Origin: Phenylobacterium sp.
Lineage (GTDB): Bacteria; Pseudomonadota; Alphaproteobacteria; Caulobacterales; Caulobacteraceae
NCBI GenBank assembly: GCA_025350885.1
Contig: JANXXA010000141.1
Coordinates: 1 to 14,061, forward strand
Reading direction: 5' to 3'
Length of the DNA: 14,061 nt
Position numbers and translations under genes: made by a program. The notes under the pieces are model-generated. The model was not told where the DNA came from. It did not search any database and saw only the letters and a program-made list of their open reading frames with translations. Positions 1-7,030 of this stretch are shown here, piece by piece (position 1 is the first letter of the stretch; each line of letters opens with the position of its first letter).

Positions 1-7
1 GAGAAAT

Positions 8-84
8 TGGCACGCCCGGAACGATTCGAACGTCCGACCCTCAGATTCGTAGTCTGATGCTCTATCCAGCTGAGCTACGGGCGC
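8..84 (-). tRNA. tRNA-Arg (anticodon ACG)
   Basis: Read on the minus strand, the 77-nt sequence folds as a complete cloverleaf. The acceptor stem is GCGCCCG against CGGGCGT with a G1-U72 wobble. The D-arm contains AGCTGGATA, the anticodon stem is TCAGA/TCTGA with loop CTACGAA (anticodon ACG), and the T-arm is GGACG-TTCGAAT-CGTTC. The discriminator is G and the CCA is encoded. ACG is normally edited to ICG and reads CGU/CGC/CGA. The gene is divergent from the gamma-glutamyltransferase gene. Confidence 0.97.
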
Positions 85-110
85 GCATTGCCTGACGGCG
101 AGGCGGCGGA

Positions 111-138
111 ACCTAGTCGCGGAGCGGGCAAAGCGCAA
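111..138 (-). promoter_or_regulatory. possible promoter of the tRNA-Arg gene
   Basis: On the minus strand TTGCGC (complement of 133-138) is followed after 16 nt by CTAGGT (complement of 111-116). This would put the transcript start about 20 nt before the mature tRNA 5' end. Both boxes match the consensus only partly, so the call rests mostly on position. Confidence 0.25.
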
Positions 139-236
139 GCCGGGGCGTGGTGCGAATTTGCCGCCCGGTTGCCGGGGCCGGGCCGGGCGTGCGAAGGCAT
201 GTCTCTGATCCTCGACCGTCCGGAGATTGCCGCCAC

Positions 237-1964
237 GTGACCTTCGCCAAGCGCCTCGCGCCCCTCGGCCTAGCCGCCCTCTTCCTCGCCGGTTCCGCCG
301 CGCCGTTGCTGGCGCATGGGTCGCGGGGCCATCACGCCAAGGCCGGGACCGGCCCCACCGCCATGGTCGCCGCGGCCAATCCGATGGCCGTCGAGGCGGG
401 GCTGAAGGTGCTGAAGGCCGGCGGCTCGGCGGTCGATGCCGCTGTCGCCGTGCAGGCGGTGCTGGGCCTGGTCGAGCCGCAGAGTTCCGGCCTCGGCGGC
501 GGGGCGTTCATGACCGTCTATGACGTCAAAACCCGCCGGGTGAGCGCCTACAACGGTCGCGAGACGGCGCCGGCGGCGGCGACGCCGCAGCTGTTCTACG
601 GCCCCGACGGCAAGCTGATGAACAAGGGCCAGGCCATGGTCTCCGGCCGCTCGGCCGGCGTGCCGGGCGCCGTCGCCATGCTCTATCTGGCGCAGCGCCA
701 GCATGGCCGGCTGGCCTGGAACACGCTGTTTACGACCGCCGAACAGCTGGCCGAGGGCGGCTTCCCGGCGCCCCGGCGGATGGCCGAGGCGGCCGGCTCG
801 CGCGCGCCACAGGCCGCCCAGCCCGACGCCATCGCCTATTTCACCCGGCCCGACGGGATGAAGATCCAGCCCGGCGACACCATGCGCAACCCCGCCTACG
901 CCGCGACCCTGCGCAGGATCGCCGCCGAGGGTCCCAAGGCGCTGCTGGAAGGCCCCATCGCGCAACAGATCGTCGCCCGCCTGCAACAGGGGCCGCTGCC
1001 CGGTTCCATGACGCTGCAGGACCTGGCGGCCTACAAGCCCAAGGCCGGCCCCGCCGTCTGCCGGCCCTACCGCGTCTATGTGGTCTGCGTGCCCCCCGCC
1101 CCCTCCGGCGGACCGGCGGTGCTGGAGGGCCTGGGCATCCTTGAGCGCACCGACATCGGCGCCCACCGGGGCGACGCCCAGGGCTGGTATCTGTTCAGCC
1201 AGGCCAGCCGGCTGATGTACGCCGACCGTGACCGCTATTTCGGCGACCCCGACTTCGTCGACGTGCCCACCGAGGGCCTGCTGGAGCCCGCCTACCTCGA
1301 CGCCCGCGCCCGGCTGATCGACCGGGACCGCGCCGGGCCGCCGCCCACCCCTGGCAAGCCCCGAGGCGCTGGCGTCCGCGCGCCCGACCATACCGCCGAG
1401 CCCGGCGGCACGACCCACTTCGCCATCGTCGACAAGGCCGGCAACGCGGTCTCGATGACCACCACGGTCGAGAGCATCTTCGGCGACGGCCGGATGGTCG
1501 CGGGCTTCTTCCTCAACAACCAGCTGACCGACTTCTCGTTCGAGCCGAAAGAGGGCGACGGCGCGCCGGCGGCCAACGCCGTGGCCGGGGGCAAGCGGCC
1601 CCGGTCGTCGATGGCCCCGGCCATCGTGCTGGACCGGCGCGGCCGGCTGGTGGCTGCCGTGGGCTCGCCCGGCGGGCCCTCGATCATCGCCTTCAACCTG
1701 AAAGCCCTGGTCGCCCTGCTCGACTGGAAGCTGCCGATGCAGGAGGCGCTGGCCCTGCCCAACCTGATTGCCTTCGGCAATTTCTACGCCTCCGAGCCGG
1801 CCAAGTTCGCGCCCGGCGTGGTCGATGGCCTGGCCGCCAAGGGCGTGCGACTGAGCGGCGGATCGTTCGGCGAGGGCTCGGGCCTGCATGGCATCGAGGT
1901 CACCCCGCAGGGCCTGCGCGGCGGCGCCGATCCGCGCCGCGAAGGAATCGCCAAGGGCTATTAG
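237..1964 (+). CDS. ggt: gamma-glutamyltransferase, exported
   Basis: This is a gamma-glutamyltranspeptidase of the Ntn-hydrolase fold. It cleaves the gamma-glutamyl bond of glutathione and related peptides, probably in the periplasm, and such precursors self-cleave into large and small subunits. The preferred start is GTG 237 (575 aa), with GGAG at 222-225. From there the N-terminus is a signal peptide: basic FAKR, a hydrophobic run, then PLLA with likely cleavage near residue 26. An upstream start at 147 would bury that signal. The GTTHF motif places the autoprocessing/catalytic Thr at residue 392, almost the same number as E. coli Thr391. Ser457-Ser458 (PRSSMAP) and GSPGG at 476-480 form the gamma-glutamyl site and oxyanion region. 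The C-terminus ends in the family's GGADPRREG-type motif. Length and motifs indicate an intact enzyme. Confidence 0.95.
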   Translation: MTFAKRLAPLGLAALFLAGSAAPLLAHGSRGHHAKAGTGPTAMVAAANPMAVEAGLKVLKAGGSAVDAAVAVQAVLGLVEPQSSGLGGGAFMTVYDVKTRRVSAYNGRETAPAAATPQLFYGPDGKLMNKGQAMVSGRSAGVPGAVAMLYLAQRQHGRLAWNTLFTTAEQLAEGGFPAPRRMAEAAGSRAPQAAQPDAIAYFTRPDGMKIQPGDTMRNPAYAATLRRIAAEGPKALLEGPIAQQIVARLQQGPLPGSMTLQDLAAYKPKAGPAVCRPYRVYVVCVPPAPSGGPAVLEGLGILERTDIGAHRGDAQGWYLFSQASRLMYADRDRYFGDPDFVDVPTEGLLEPAYLDARARLIDRDRAGPPPTPGKPRGAGVRAPDHTAEPGGTTHFAIVDKAGNAVSMTTTVESIFGDGRMVAGFFLNNQLTDFSFEPKEGDGAPAANAVAGGKRPRSSMAPAIVLDRRGRLVAAVGSPGGPSIIAFNLKALVALLDWKLPMQEALALPNLIAFGNFYASEPAKFAPGVVDGLAAKGVRLSGGSFGEGSGLHGIEVTPQGLRGGADPRREGIAKGY

Positions 1965-1983
1965 CCGAGGGGAGGCTCGAACT

Positions 1984-2316
1984 CTGGCGACCTGGGACGA
2001 CATCCGCCGCGCCGCCCTGCCCCTGCCGGGCGCCCGCGAGGTCGAGTGGCTGGATCAGCCGTGCTTCACGGTCGGCTCCAAGGGCTTCGTCCAGACCTGG
2101 AAAGGCGGGGTCTTCATGAAGCTTGGGAAGGCTCACCAGGAGCTGCTGTTCGAGGCGCGCCCGGAGATCTTCCGACCGATGATCGCCGGGGCGATGCGCT
2201 GGAGCTGGGTGGAGATCGAGGCTCTCGACGCGGGCGAGGTGGCCGAACTGGTGCTCGAAGCCTGGACCCAGGTGGTGACCAAGAAAGTCAGCCGCGCCTT
2301 CCTCGCTGAGAGATAA
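1984..2316 (+). CDS. MmcQ/YjbR family (CyaY-like fold) protein, probable CTG start
   Basis: A 110-aa protein of the MmcQ/YjbR family, small CyaY-like-fold proteins of unclear role that are sometimes suggested to bind DNA. Family features are the N-terminal TWDDIRRAALPLPG segment, the WKGGVFMKLG strand and the C-terminal WVEIEAL...LVLEAW helix. No ATG, GTG or TTG lies near the expected N-terminus. A strong Shine-Dalgarno (GGGGAGG, 1969-1975) sits 8 nt before CTG 1984, which would give MATWDDI..., the usual family start. The only alternative is ATG 1888, 76 bases inside ggt, which adds 32 unrelated basic residues. The gene follows the ggt stop by 19 nt and may be co-transcribed with it. Confidence 0.8.
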   Translation: MATWDDIRRAALPLPGAREVEWLDQPCFTVGSKGFVQTWKGGVFMKLGKAHQELLFEARPEIFRPMIAGAMRWSWVEIEALDAGEVAELVLEAWTQVVTKKVSRAFLAER

Positions 2317-2324
2317 GGGGACCG

Positions 2325-3812
2325 CTAAGCCGCAGAGCCCTTCGCCGCCCGCTTGCGGGACGACGCCGGGGGTGGCGCGCCGGGAAGCCGCAGTTCGAAG
2401 GTCGCGCCCTGGGCCGTCGTTTCGGCAAGGGTCAGGTCGCCGCCGTGGCCCTGGGCCAGTTCGCGGGCGATCGCCAGCCCGAGGCCCGCCCCGTCCGGCC
2501 GCCCCGACCCGGCGAAGGGCTGGAACAGCCGCTCGCGGACCCGCTCGGGCACGCCGGGGCCGTTGTCGGCGATGCGTATCAGGCTGACGTCCTCCACCCG
2601 GGCCAGGCTGACGGCGATATGGCCGGGCGAGCGCCGGGCGTCCTGGTGCTCGATCGCCTCGCGGGCGTTGCGCAGCAGGTTGGCGAGCATCCGGTGCAGC
2701 TGGTCGGGATCGGCGCTGACCTGTTCGGCCGGACCCACCGCGCAGTCCAGCGTCACCCCATGCTCGGCCAGCCGGGCCTCCTCGGCGGCGGCGGCGACGG
2801 CGGCGGCCAGCCGCACCGGCCGGGGCTCGGGCGCGGCCTCCTCGGTCTTGCCATAGGCCAGCACGCCGGACGCCAGCTTCACCGCCCGGTCGAGCGCGCG
2901 CTCGAGGCGGGGCAGCACCTGGCTGACCTTGGGATCCTTCAGCGCCGCCAGCCGCTCCGAGGCGATCTGGGCGCTGGTCAGCATGTTCTTCAGGTCGTGA
3001 TTGATCTTGGCCACCGCCTCGCCCAGCGCCGCCAGCCGGCCCCGCGCATTCAGCGCCACCCGCAGGTCGGCCTGCATCCGGTCGAGCTCGGCTTCGGCGC
3101 GACCGATCTCATCGCGCCGGCCCGACAGCGGCACCCTGGCCTCGGCGTCCTCCGGATCGGCGCGAAACCGCTCCATGGCGTAGGTGATCCGCTGCATCGG
3201 CCGCACCAGGAAGATGTTCAGCGACAGATAGACCACGCCCCCCACCCCGGCGGTGACGAACGCGGCGACCAGCGCCAGCTTCCACAGATAGGCGATCAGC
3301 TCGCGCTTCAATTCGGCGTCGGGCGCGACGATCTCGACGAAATCGCCCCGGCGAAAGCGCGGCGGGGCCACGACCCGGACATACCGCCCCTCGCCGCCGA
3401 GCAGGGTCTGGAACGGCGCCGCCAGCCACGAGGCGGGCGCCTGGTCGCGCAGATCGACCACATAGGGCGCGCGCCGCAGGCTGGGTCCGCCCAGCACCAG
3501 CCGGCGCATCCCGTCGGTCTGGATCGCCACGCGCGCGACGCCAGCGCCGTTCAGCAACTGATTGGCGATTTGCTGGGAGACCTTGCGATCTGGTGCGACG
3601 TCAGGGGCCAGCGAGGCCAGTTCGCCGGCCCGCACCCGGTCGAGCAGCCACTTTTCCTCGTACGACGCCAGCGTCGGCGGCAGGGCGAAGGCGGCGGCCA
3701 AGACCGCGAACAGGATCGTCAGCGTCAGCAGGCGCGCCGAGAGGCCACCCGGCCAGAAGAAGCGGGGCCCCTTTGGCCTGGGAAGCTCCTGCGGCGTCGC
3801 GGTGTCCGCCAT
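2325..3812 (-). CDS. sensor histidine kinase with HAMP domain (orphan)
   Basis: A membrane sensor kinase of 495 aa, autophosphorylating on His and predicted to pass phosphate to an unidentified response regulator. Residue numbers here count from the alternative GTG at 3821; subtract 3 for ATG 3812. The N-terminal membrane helix is at about 29-49, an extracytoplasmic sensor region spans about 50-178, and the second helix is at about 180-204. HAMP covers about 205-258. The H-box is NHDLKN with phospho-acceptor His275, the N-box is NLLRNAREAI (381-390), G1 is DNGPGVP (419-425), the F-box is LFQPF, and G2 is GAGLGLAIA (444-452). The catalytic domain therefore looks complete. ATG 3812 is preferred because AGGTGA lies 5 nt upstream. 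The gene follows pyrD by 50 nt on the same strand, and no response regulator is nearby. Confidence 0.93.
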   Translation of the reverse strand: MADTATPQELPRPKGPRFFWPGGLSARLLTLTILFAVLAAAFALPPTLASYEEKWLLDRVRAGELASLAPDVAPDRKVSQQIANQLLNGAGVARVAIQTDGMRRLVLGGPSLRRAPYVVDLRDQAPASWLAAPFQTLLGGEGRYVRVVAPPRFRRGDFVEIVAPDAELKRELIAYLWKLALVAAFVTAGVGGVVYLSLNIFLVRPMQRITYAMERFRADPEDAEARVPLSGRRDEIGRAEAELDRMQADLRVALNARGRLAALGEAVAKINHDLKNMLTSAQIASERLAALKDPKVSQVLPRLERALDRAVKLASGVLAYGKTEEAAPEPRPVRLAAAVAAAAEEARLAEHGVTLDCAVGPAEQVSADPDQLHRMLANLLRNAREAIEHQDARRSPGHIAVSLARVEDVSLIRIADNGPGVPERVRERLFQPFAGSGRPDGAGLGLAIARELAQGHGGDLTLAETTAQGATFELRLPGAPPPASSRKRAAKGSAA

Positions 3813-3862
3813 GGGCTTCACCTAGTCCAGCCGACACGGTTCGGCAACGCGGCCAAACGCGG

Positions 3863-4906
3863 CTACCGCGCCCCGACGGCGGCCGTGACCGTGGCGAACC
3901 CGTCGGCGCGCAGCCGCGCCGCCAGGTCGCGCCTGATCGCGCCCACCAGTCCCGGACCCTCGAACACCAGGGCGGAATAGAGCTGCACCGCGCTGGCGCC
4001 GGCGCGGATCCGGGCATAGGCGTCCGCGCCTGAGCCAATGCCGCCGACGCTGACCAGCGCCAGCCGCCCCGCGCCGACCTGCGCGAATTCACCAAGCACC
4101 CGCGTCGCCAGCGCCGCCAGGGGCGCACCGGAAAGCCCGCCGGCCTCGCCCGCGAAACGCGACGCCAGCGCCGGCCGCGACACGGTGGTGTTGGCCACCA
4201 TGATCCCGGACAGCCCGCCGGTCAGGCAGGTCTCGACGATCGCTTCGACCTCGCCGCTCTCCAGGTCCGGCGCGACCTTCAGGAAGATCGGGACCCGGCC
4301 CTCAGCCGGCAGGGCGTCACGCGCCTGCGCAACGCGCCCCAGCAGGTCCTCCAGCGCGGCCCGGGTCTGCAACGCCCGCAGTCCCGGCGTGTTGGGCGAG
4401 GAGATGTTGAGGGTGAAATAGGACGCCAGGCCCCAGAGCCCCTGGAGCCCGGTCACATAGTCGCCGACGCGGTCCTGCGACTCCTTGTTGGCTCCGATGT
4501 TGGCGCCCACCACGCTGCGGGCGCCGCGCCGCGCCAACCGGGCGGCGAACGCCTCCAGTCCCTGGTTGTTGAATCCCATGCGATTGATCACCGCGCGGTC
4601 TTCGCTGAGCCGAAACAGCCGCGGGCGAGGGTTTCCCGCCTGCGGCCTGGGCGTGACCGTGCCGCACTCCACGAACCCGAACCCGGCGCGCAGCATAGGG
4701 CCGAACACGCGGGCGTCCTTGTCGAACCCGGGCGCCAGCCCGATCGGGTTGGCCAGGCTCATGCCGGCCAGCGATGTCGCCAGGATCGGATCGTCTAGGC
4801 CGCCGACGGGACCCAGGCCGAGCTTCAACGCCCCGATCGCCAGGCTGTGGGCGTCCTCCGGATCGAACCCCCGCAGCGCCCGCGTCGCCAGGCCGTGCAG
4901 GGTCAC
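3863..4906 (-). CDS. pyrD: dihydroorotate dehydrogenase (quinone), class 2
   Basis: A 347-aa flavoenzyme oxidising dihydroorotate to orotate in pyrimidine synthesis and passing electrons to the membrane quinone pool. The N-terminal helical segment typical of class 2 enzymes is present (residues 1-40). Conserved blocks follow in order: NPIGLAPGFDKD (53-64), CGTVTPRPQAGNPRPRLFRL (81-100), INRMGFNNQG (107-116), and NISSPNTPGL with catalytic Ser170 (E. coli Ser175). They continue with FLKVAPDL, VANTT and a phosphate-binding SVGGIGSG followed by GASAVQLYSALVFEGP. The start is GTG 4906, whose GTGA overlaps the stop of the upstream DUF952 gene and suggests translational coupling. Confidence 0.97.
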   Translation of the reverse strand: MTLHGLATRALRGFDPEDAHSLAIGALKLGLGPVGGLDDPILATSLAGMSLANPIGLAPGFDKDARVFGPMLRAGFGFVECGTVTPRPQAGNPRPRLFRLSEDRAVINRMGFNNQGLEAFAARLARRGARSVVGANIGANKESQDRVGDYVTGLQGLWGLASYFTLNISSPNTPGLRALQTRAALEDLLGRVAQARDALPAEGRVPIFLKVAPDLESGEVEAIVETCLTGGLSGIMVANTTVSRPALASRFAGEAGGLSGAPLAALATRVLGEFAQVGAGRLALVSVGGIGSGADAYARIRAGASAVQLYSALVFEGPGLVGAIRRDLAARLRADGFATVTAAVGAR

Positions 4907-5244
4907 GACGCGACAGCGATGACGGGCAGGCCATCGGCGTCGAGCGGCGCCTCGGTCACGCCGCGCACCTGGCGCGTGGGCAAGGGCCCGTAGAGGTGGG
5001 GGAACAGCGCCCCGCCGCGCGACGGCTCCCAGCGCACCGCGTCCCCCAGGTCATCGGTCTCGACCTCGAGCACCACCAGCCTCGCCTGGCCGGCGAAGTG
5101 GCGCCGCGCGGTCTCCTGCGCCTGGGCCGCCGTCGAAAAGTGGATGAAGCCGTCTTGCAGGTCGAGGGTCGAGCCGTCGAACCGTCCCGCCTGTTGCGCG
5201 AAGCTCCAGTCGGCGCCTGGCAGGATCTTGTAGATGCGGCTCAA
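4903..5244 (-). CDS. DUF952 family protein
   Basis: A 113-aa cytosolic protein with the hallmarks of DUF952: an IYKI start, DGFIHFSTAAQ near residue 31, an HFAG segment, and WEPSRGGALFPHLYGPL toward the C-terminus. Its biochemical function is unknown. The start is TTG 5244, overlapping the stop of the upstream phosphatase gene as TTGA. A GGAG lies 8 nt upstream of this TTG. The stop overlaps the pyrD start, so the gene sits between two coupled junctions. Proximity to pyrD is common in alphaproteobacteria as far as I recall, but no functional link is shown here. Confidence 0.9.
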   Translation of the reverse strand: MSRIYKILPGADWSFAQQAGRFDGSTLDLQDGFIHFSTAAQAQETARRHFAGQARLVVLEVETDDLGDAVRWEPSRGGALFPHLYGPLPTRQVRGVTEAPLDADGLPVIAVAS

Positions 5245-5750
5245 TCTCCGCGCTCCAGGCCGCGCTCGGGAACGAACAGCCCGTCGAAGGCCGGCCGGCC
5301 ATTGGCGTCGAACAGGAACACCGCCGCCGCCGCCGTCGGGAACCGCCGCCGCGCCCGGTCGATCAGCGAGGCCGGCGCCGAGCCCTCGGCCAGCAGTTGC
5401 ACGGTCGGCTCCTGCAGGCCGGGGTTATGGCCGATCACCATCAAGGTGCCGACCCCCGCGCCGGCGCGAGCGACCTCGCGTCGGATCGAGCCGGAATCGG
5501 CGTGATAGAGATCCTCCTCGATACTCAAGCGGGCCTTGGGAAAATGCGGCTCGGCGGCCGACCAGGTCTCGCGGGTCCGCGCCGCGGCCGACACCAGAGC
5601 CAGGTCGGGCCTGAGCCCAAGATCCGCCAGCTGCCCACCCATGGCCGCCGATTCCGCAATGCCCCGGGGCGCGAGGCGGCGGTCGAAATCATCGCCACTG
5701 GCGGACTCGGCCTCGGCCTTGCCGTGCCGGAAAAGGATCAGCCGGTCCAT
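5241..5750 (-). CDS. SixA-like histidine phosphatase
   Basis: A 169-aa member of the histidine phosphatase (phosphoglycerate mutase-like) superfamily, of the short SixA type. The phospho-accepting motif RHG is at residues 8-10 with nucleophile His9, and the second active-site His is in VIGHNPGLQE (His108). The arginine-containing segment SAAARTRETW at about 55-64 matches the family. SixA removes phosphate from phosphohistidine on phosphotransfer proteins, but substrates of relatives vary. ATG 5750 is chosen over GTG 5756 because GGAG lies 5 nt before it. The gene is first in an apparent unit with DUF952, pyrD and the histidine kinase. Confidence 0.9.
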   Translation of the reverse strand: MDRLILFRHGKAEAESASGDDFDRRLAPRGIAESAAMGGQLADLGLRPDLALVSAAARTRETWSAAEPHFPKARLSIEEDLYHADSGSIRREVARAGAGVGTLMVIGHNPGLQEPTVQLLAEGSAPASLIDRARRRFPTAAAAVFLFDANGRPAFDGLFVPERGLERGD

Positions 5751-5773
5751 GCGCACTCCGCCCCCTGCTCACC

Positions 5774-5802
5774 CTCATAGCCGCGCCCGCGCCGGCTGCG
5801 AA
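5774..5802 (-). promoter_or_regulatory. candidate promoter for the phosphatase-DUF952-pyrD-kinase unit
   Basis: On the minus strand TTCGCA (complement of 5797-5802) and TATGAG (complement of 5774-5779) are separated by 17 nt. Each matches the sigma-70-type consensus in four of six positions. The predicted start near 5767 leaves a leader of roughly 16 nt before ATG 5750. Confidence 0.35.
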
Positions 5803-5861
5803 GCCGCTCATGGCCTTGCAGGACCTCATTGACACCGAAAGGGCTTGGCGGTCCAAGGCCC
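5801..5861 (+). promoter_or_regulatory. structured leader covering the metX ribosome-binding site
   Basis: Two mutually exclusive folds bury the Shine-Dalgarno AAGG (5855-5858). In the long-range fold GGCCTTG (5812-5818) pairs with CAAGGCC (5854-5860), continuing after a 3-nt bulge as GACC (5822-5825) with GGTC (5850-5853). In the local fold GGG-CTTGG (5841-5848) pairs with CCAAG-g-CCC (5853-5861) around a CGGT tetraloop. AAGCC (5801-5805) could also pair with the loop bases GGCTT (5842-5846). A TTGACA at 5829-5834 could instead be a -35 box, which would place the transcript start at the ATG and remove the leader. No known riboswitch consensus was recognised. Confidence 0.35.
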
Positions 5862-5864
5862 CTG

Positions 5865-7019
5865 ATGGACGCGGCCGGGACCACCGCTGCGAGCGAAACG
5901 GACGGTGGGACGCTGAGGTTTCCCGCCGGCCAGGGCCTGCGCCTGGACTCCGGCGCCCGGCTCGAGGCGCTGGATGTCGCCTACCAGACCTATGGCCGGC
6001 TGAATGCGACCAGGACCAACGCCGTCCTGGTCTGCCACGCCCTGACCATGGATCAGCACGCGGCGGGGACAAATCCCACCACCGGCAAGCCCGGCTGGTG
6101 GAGCCGGGTCGTCGGGCCGGGCCTGCCGCTCGACCCGGAACGCTATTTCATCGTCTGCGCCAATGTCGTCGGCGGCTGCATGGGCTCGACGGGTCCGGCC
6201 TCGACCAACCCCGCGACCGGCGCCCCCTATGGCCTGGCGTTTCCGGTGATCACCATCGCCGACATGGTCCGCGCCCAGGCGATGCTGATCGCGGCGCTGG
6301 GCATCGAGACCCTGTTCGCCGTGGTCGGTGGCTCCATGGGCGGCATGCAGGTGCTGCAGTGGGCGGCGGACTATCCGGAAAAGCTGTTCAGCGCGGTGTG
6401 CATCGGCGCGGCGCCGCGCCATTCCGCCCAGAACATCGCCTTCCACGAGGTCGGCCGCCAGGCGATCATGGCCGATCCGGACTGGCGCGGCGGAGCCTAT
6501 GAGGTCGCCGGCGTGCGGCCGGAGAAGGGCCTGGCCGTGGCCCGCATGGCCGCCCACATCACCTATCTCTCGGAGGCCGCCCTGCAGCGCAAGTTCGGCC
6601 GCGAGCTGCAACGCGACGGCCTCAGCTGGGGTTTCGACGCCGACTTCCAGGTGGAAAGCTATCTGCGCCACCAGGGGGCCAGTTTCGTCGATCGCTTCGA
6701 CGCCAACTCCTATCTCTACATCACCCGCGCGCTGGACTACTTCGACCTGGCGGCGCAGCACGAGGGCGTGCTGGCCAAGGCCTTCGCCAGGGCGCGCGGG
6801 GTGCGGTTCTGTGTGCTGTCGTTCTCGTCGGACTGGCTCTATCCGACCGCCGAGAGCCGCGACATCGTGCGCGCGCTGAACGCCGCCGGCTGCCGCGCCA
6901 GCTTCGCCGAGATCGAGACCGACAAGGGCCACGACGCCTTCTTCCTCGACGAGCCGCAGCTCGATGCGACCCTGCGCGGCTTCTTCGCCTCGACCGCCCA
7001 GGCGCGGGGCCTGGCGTGA
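5865..7019 (+). CDS. metX: homoserine O-acyltransferase (MetX type)
   Basis: A 384-aa alpha/beta-hydrolase-fold enzyme that acylates L-homoserine, the first committed step of methionine synthesis. The family usually uses acetyl-CoA, but some MetX proteins use succinyl-CoA and I cannot tell which from motifs alone. Seen in order are VCHALT (56-61), [14 protein letters not shown] (100-113), the nucleophile elbow GGSMGGMQ with Ser157, [16 protein letters not shown] (279-294), FSSDWLYP with Asp323, and GHDAFF with His356, giving a complete Ser-Asp-His triad. ATG 5865 is preferred, with AAGG at 5855-5858. A TTG at 5829 in the same frame would add 12 residues without family support. metW follows 7 nt after the stop. 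Confidence 0.96.
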   Translation: MDAAGTTAASETDGGTLRFPAGQGLRLDSGARLEALDVAYQTYGRLNATRTNAVLVCHALTMDQHAAGTNPTTGKPGWWSRVVGPGLPLDPERYFIVCANVVGGCMGSTGPASTNPATGAPYGLAFPVITIADMVRAQAMLIAALGIETLFAVVGGSMGGMQVLQWAADYPEKLFSAVCIGAAPRHSAQNIAFHEVGRQAIMADPDWRGGAYEVAGVRPEKGLAVARMAAHITYLSEAALQRKFGRELQRDGLSWGFDADFQVESYLRHQGASFVDRFDANSYLYITRALDYFDLAAQHEGVLAKAFARARGVRFCVLSFSSDWLYPTAESRDIVRALNAAGCRASFAEIETDKGHDAFFLDEPQLDATLRGFFASTAQARGLA

Positions 7020-7030
7020 GCCTGGCGTGA
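7009..7030 (+). repeat. 11-bp tandem duplication at the metX/metW junction
   Basis: GCCTGGCGTGA occurs twice head to tail, at 7009-7019 and 7020-7030, without a mismatch. The first copy holds the metX stop (TGA 7017-7019) and the second holds the metW start (GTG 7027-7029). Each copy contains GTGA, the usual form of a 4-base stop/start overlap. Confidence 0.9.

Noticed and set aside
147..236. N-terminal extension of gamma-glutamyltransferase
   Set aside because: The added 30 residues are Arg/Pro-rich and would place the signal peptide internally. GTG 237 with an upstream GGAG explains the start better.
270..2003. 577-codon open frame antisense to ggt
   Set aside because: It is a GC-rich shadow frame with low-complexity Gly/Arg/His-rich translation and no family motifs. 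The sense strand encodes an intact gamma-glutamyltransferase.
2445..3980. 511-codon open frame antisense to the histidine kinase
   Set aside because: Repetitive Gln/Gly/Arg/His composition typical of reverse-frame GC-rich DNA. The kinase on the other strand has all its motifs.
5757..5864. SAM-II riboswitch upstream of metX
   Set aside because: The gap has hairpins but lacks the conserved GCTAAAA-type segment and the rest of the SAM-II core as I know it, so only an unclassified structured leader is reported.
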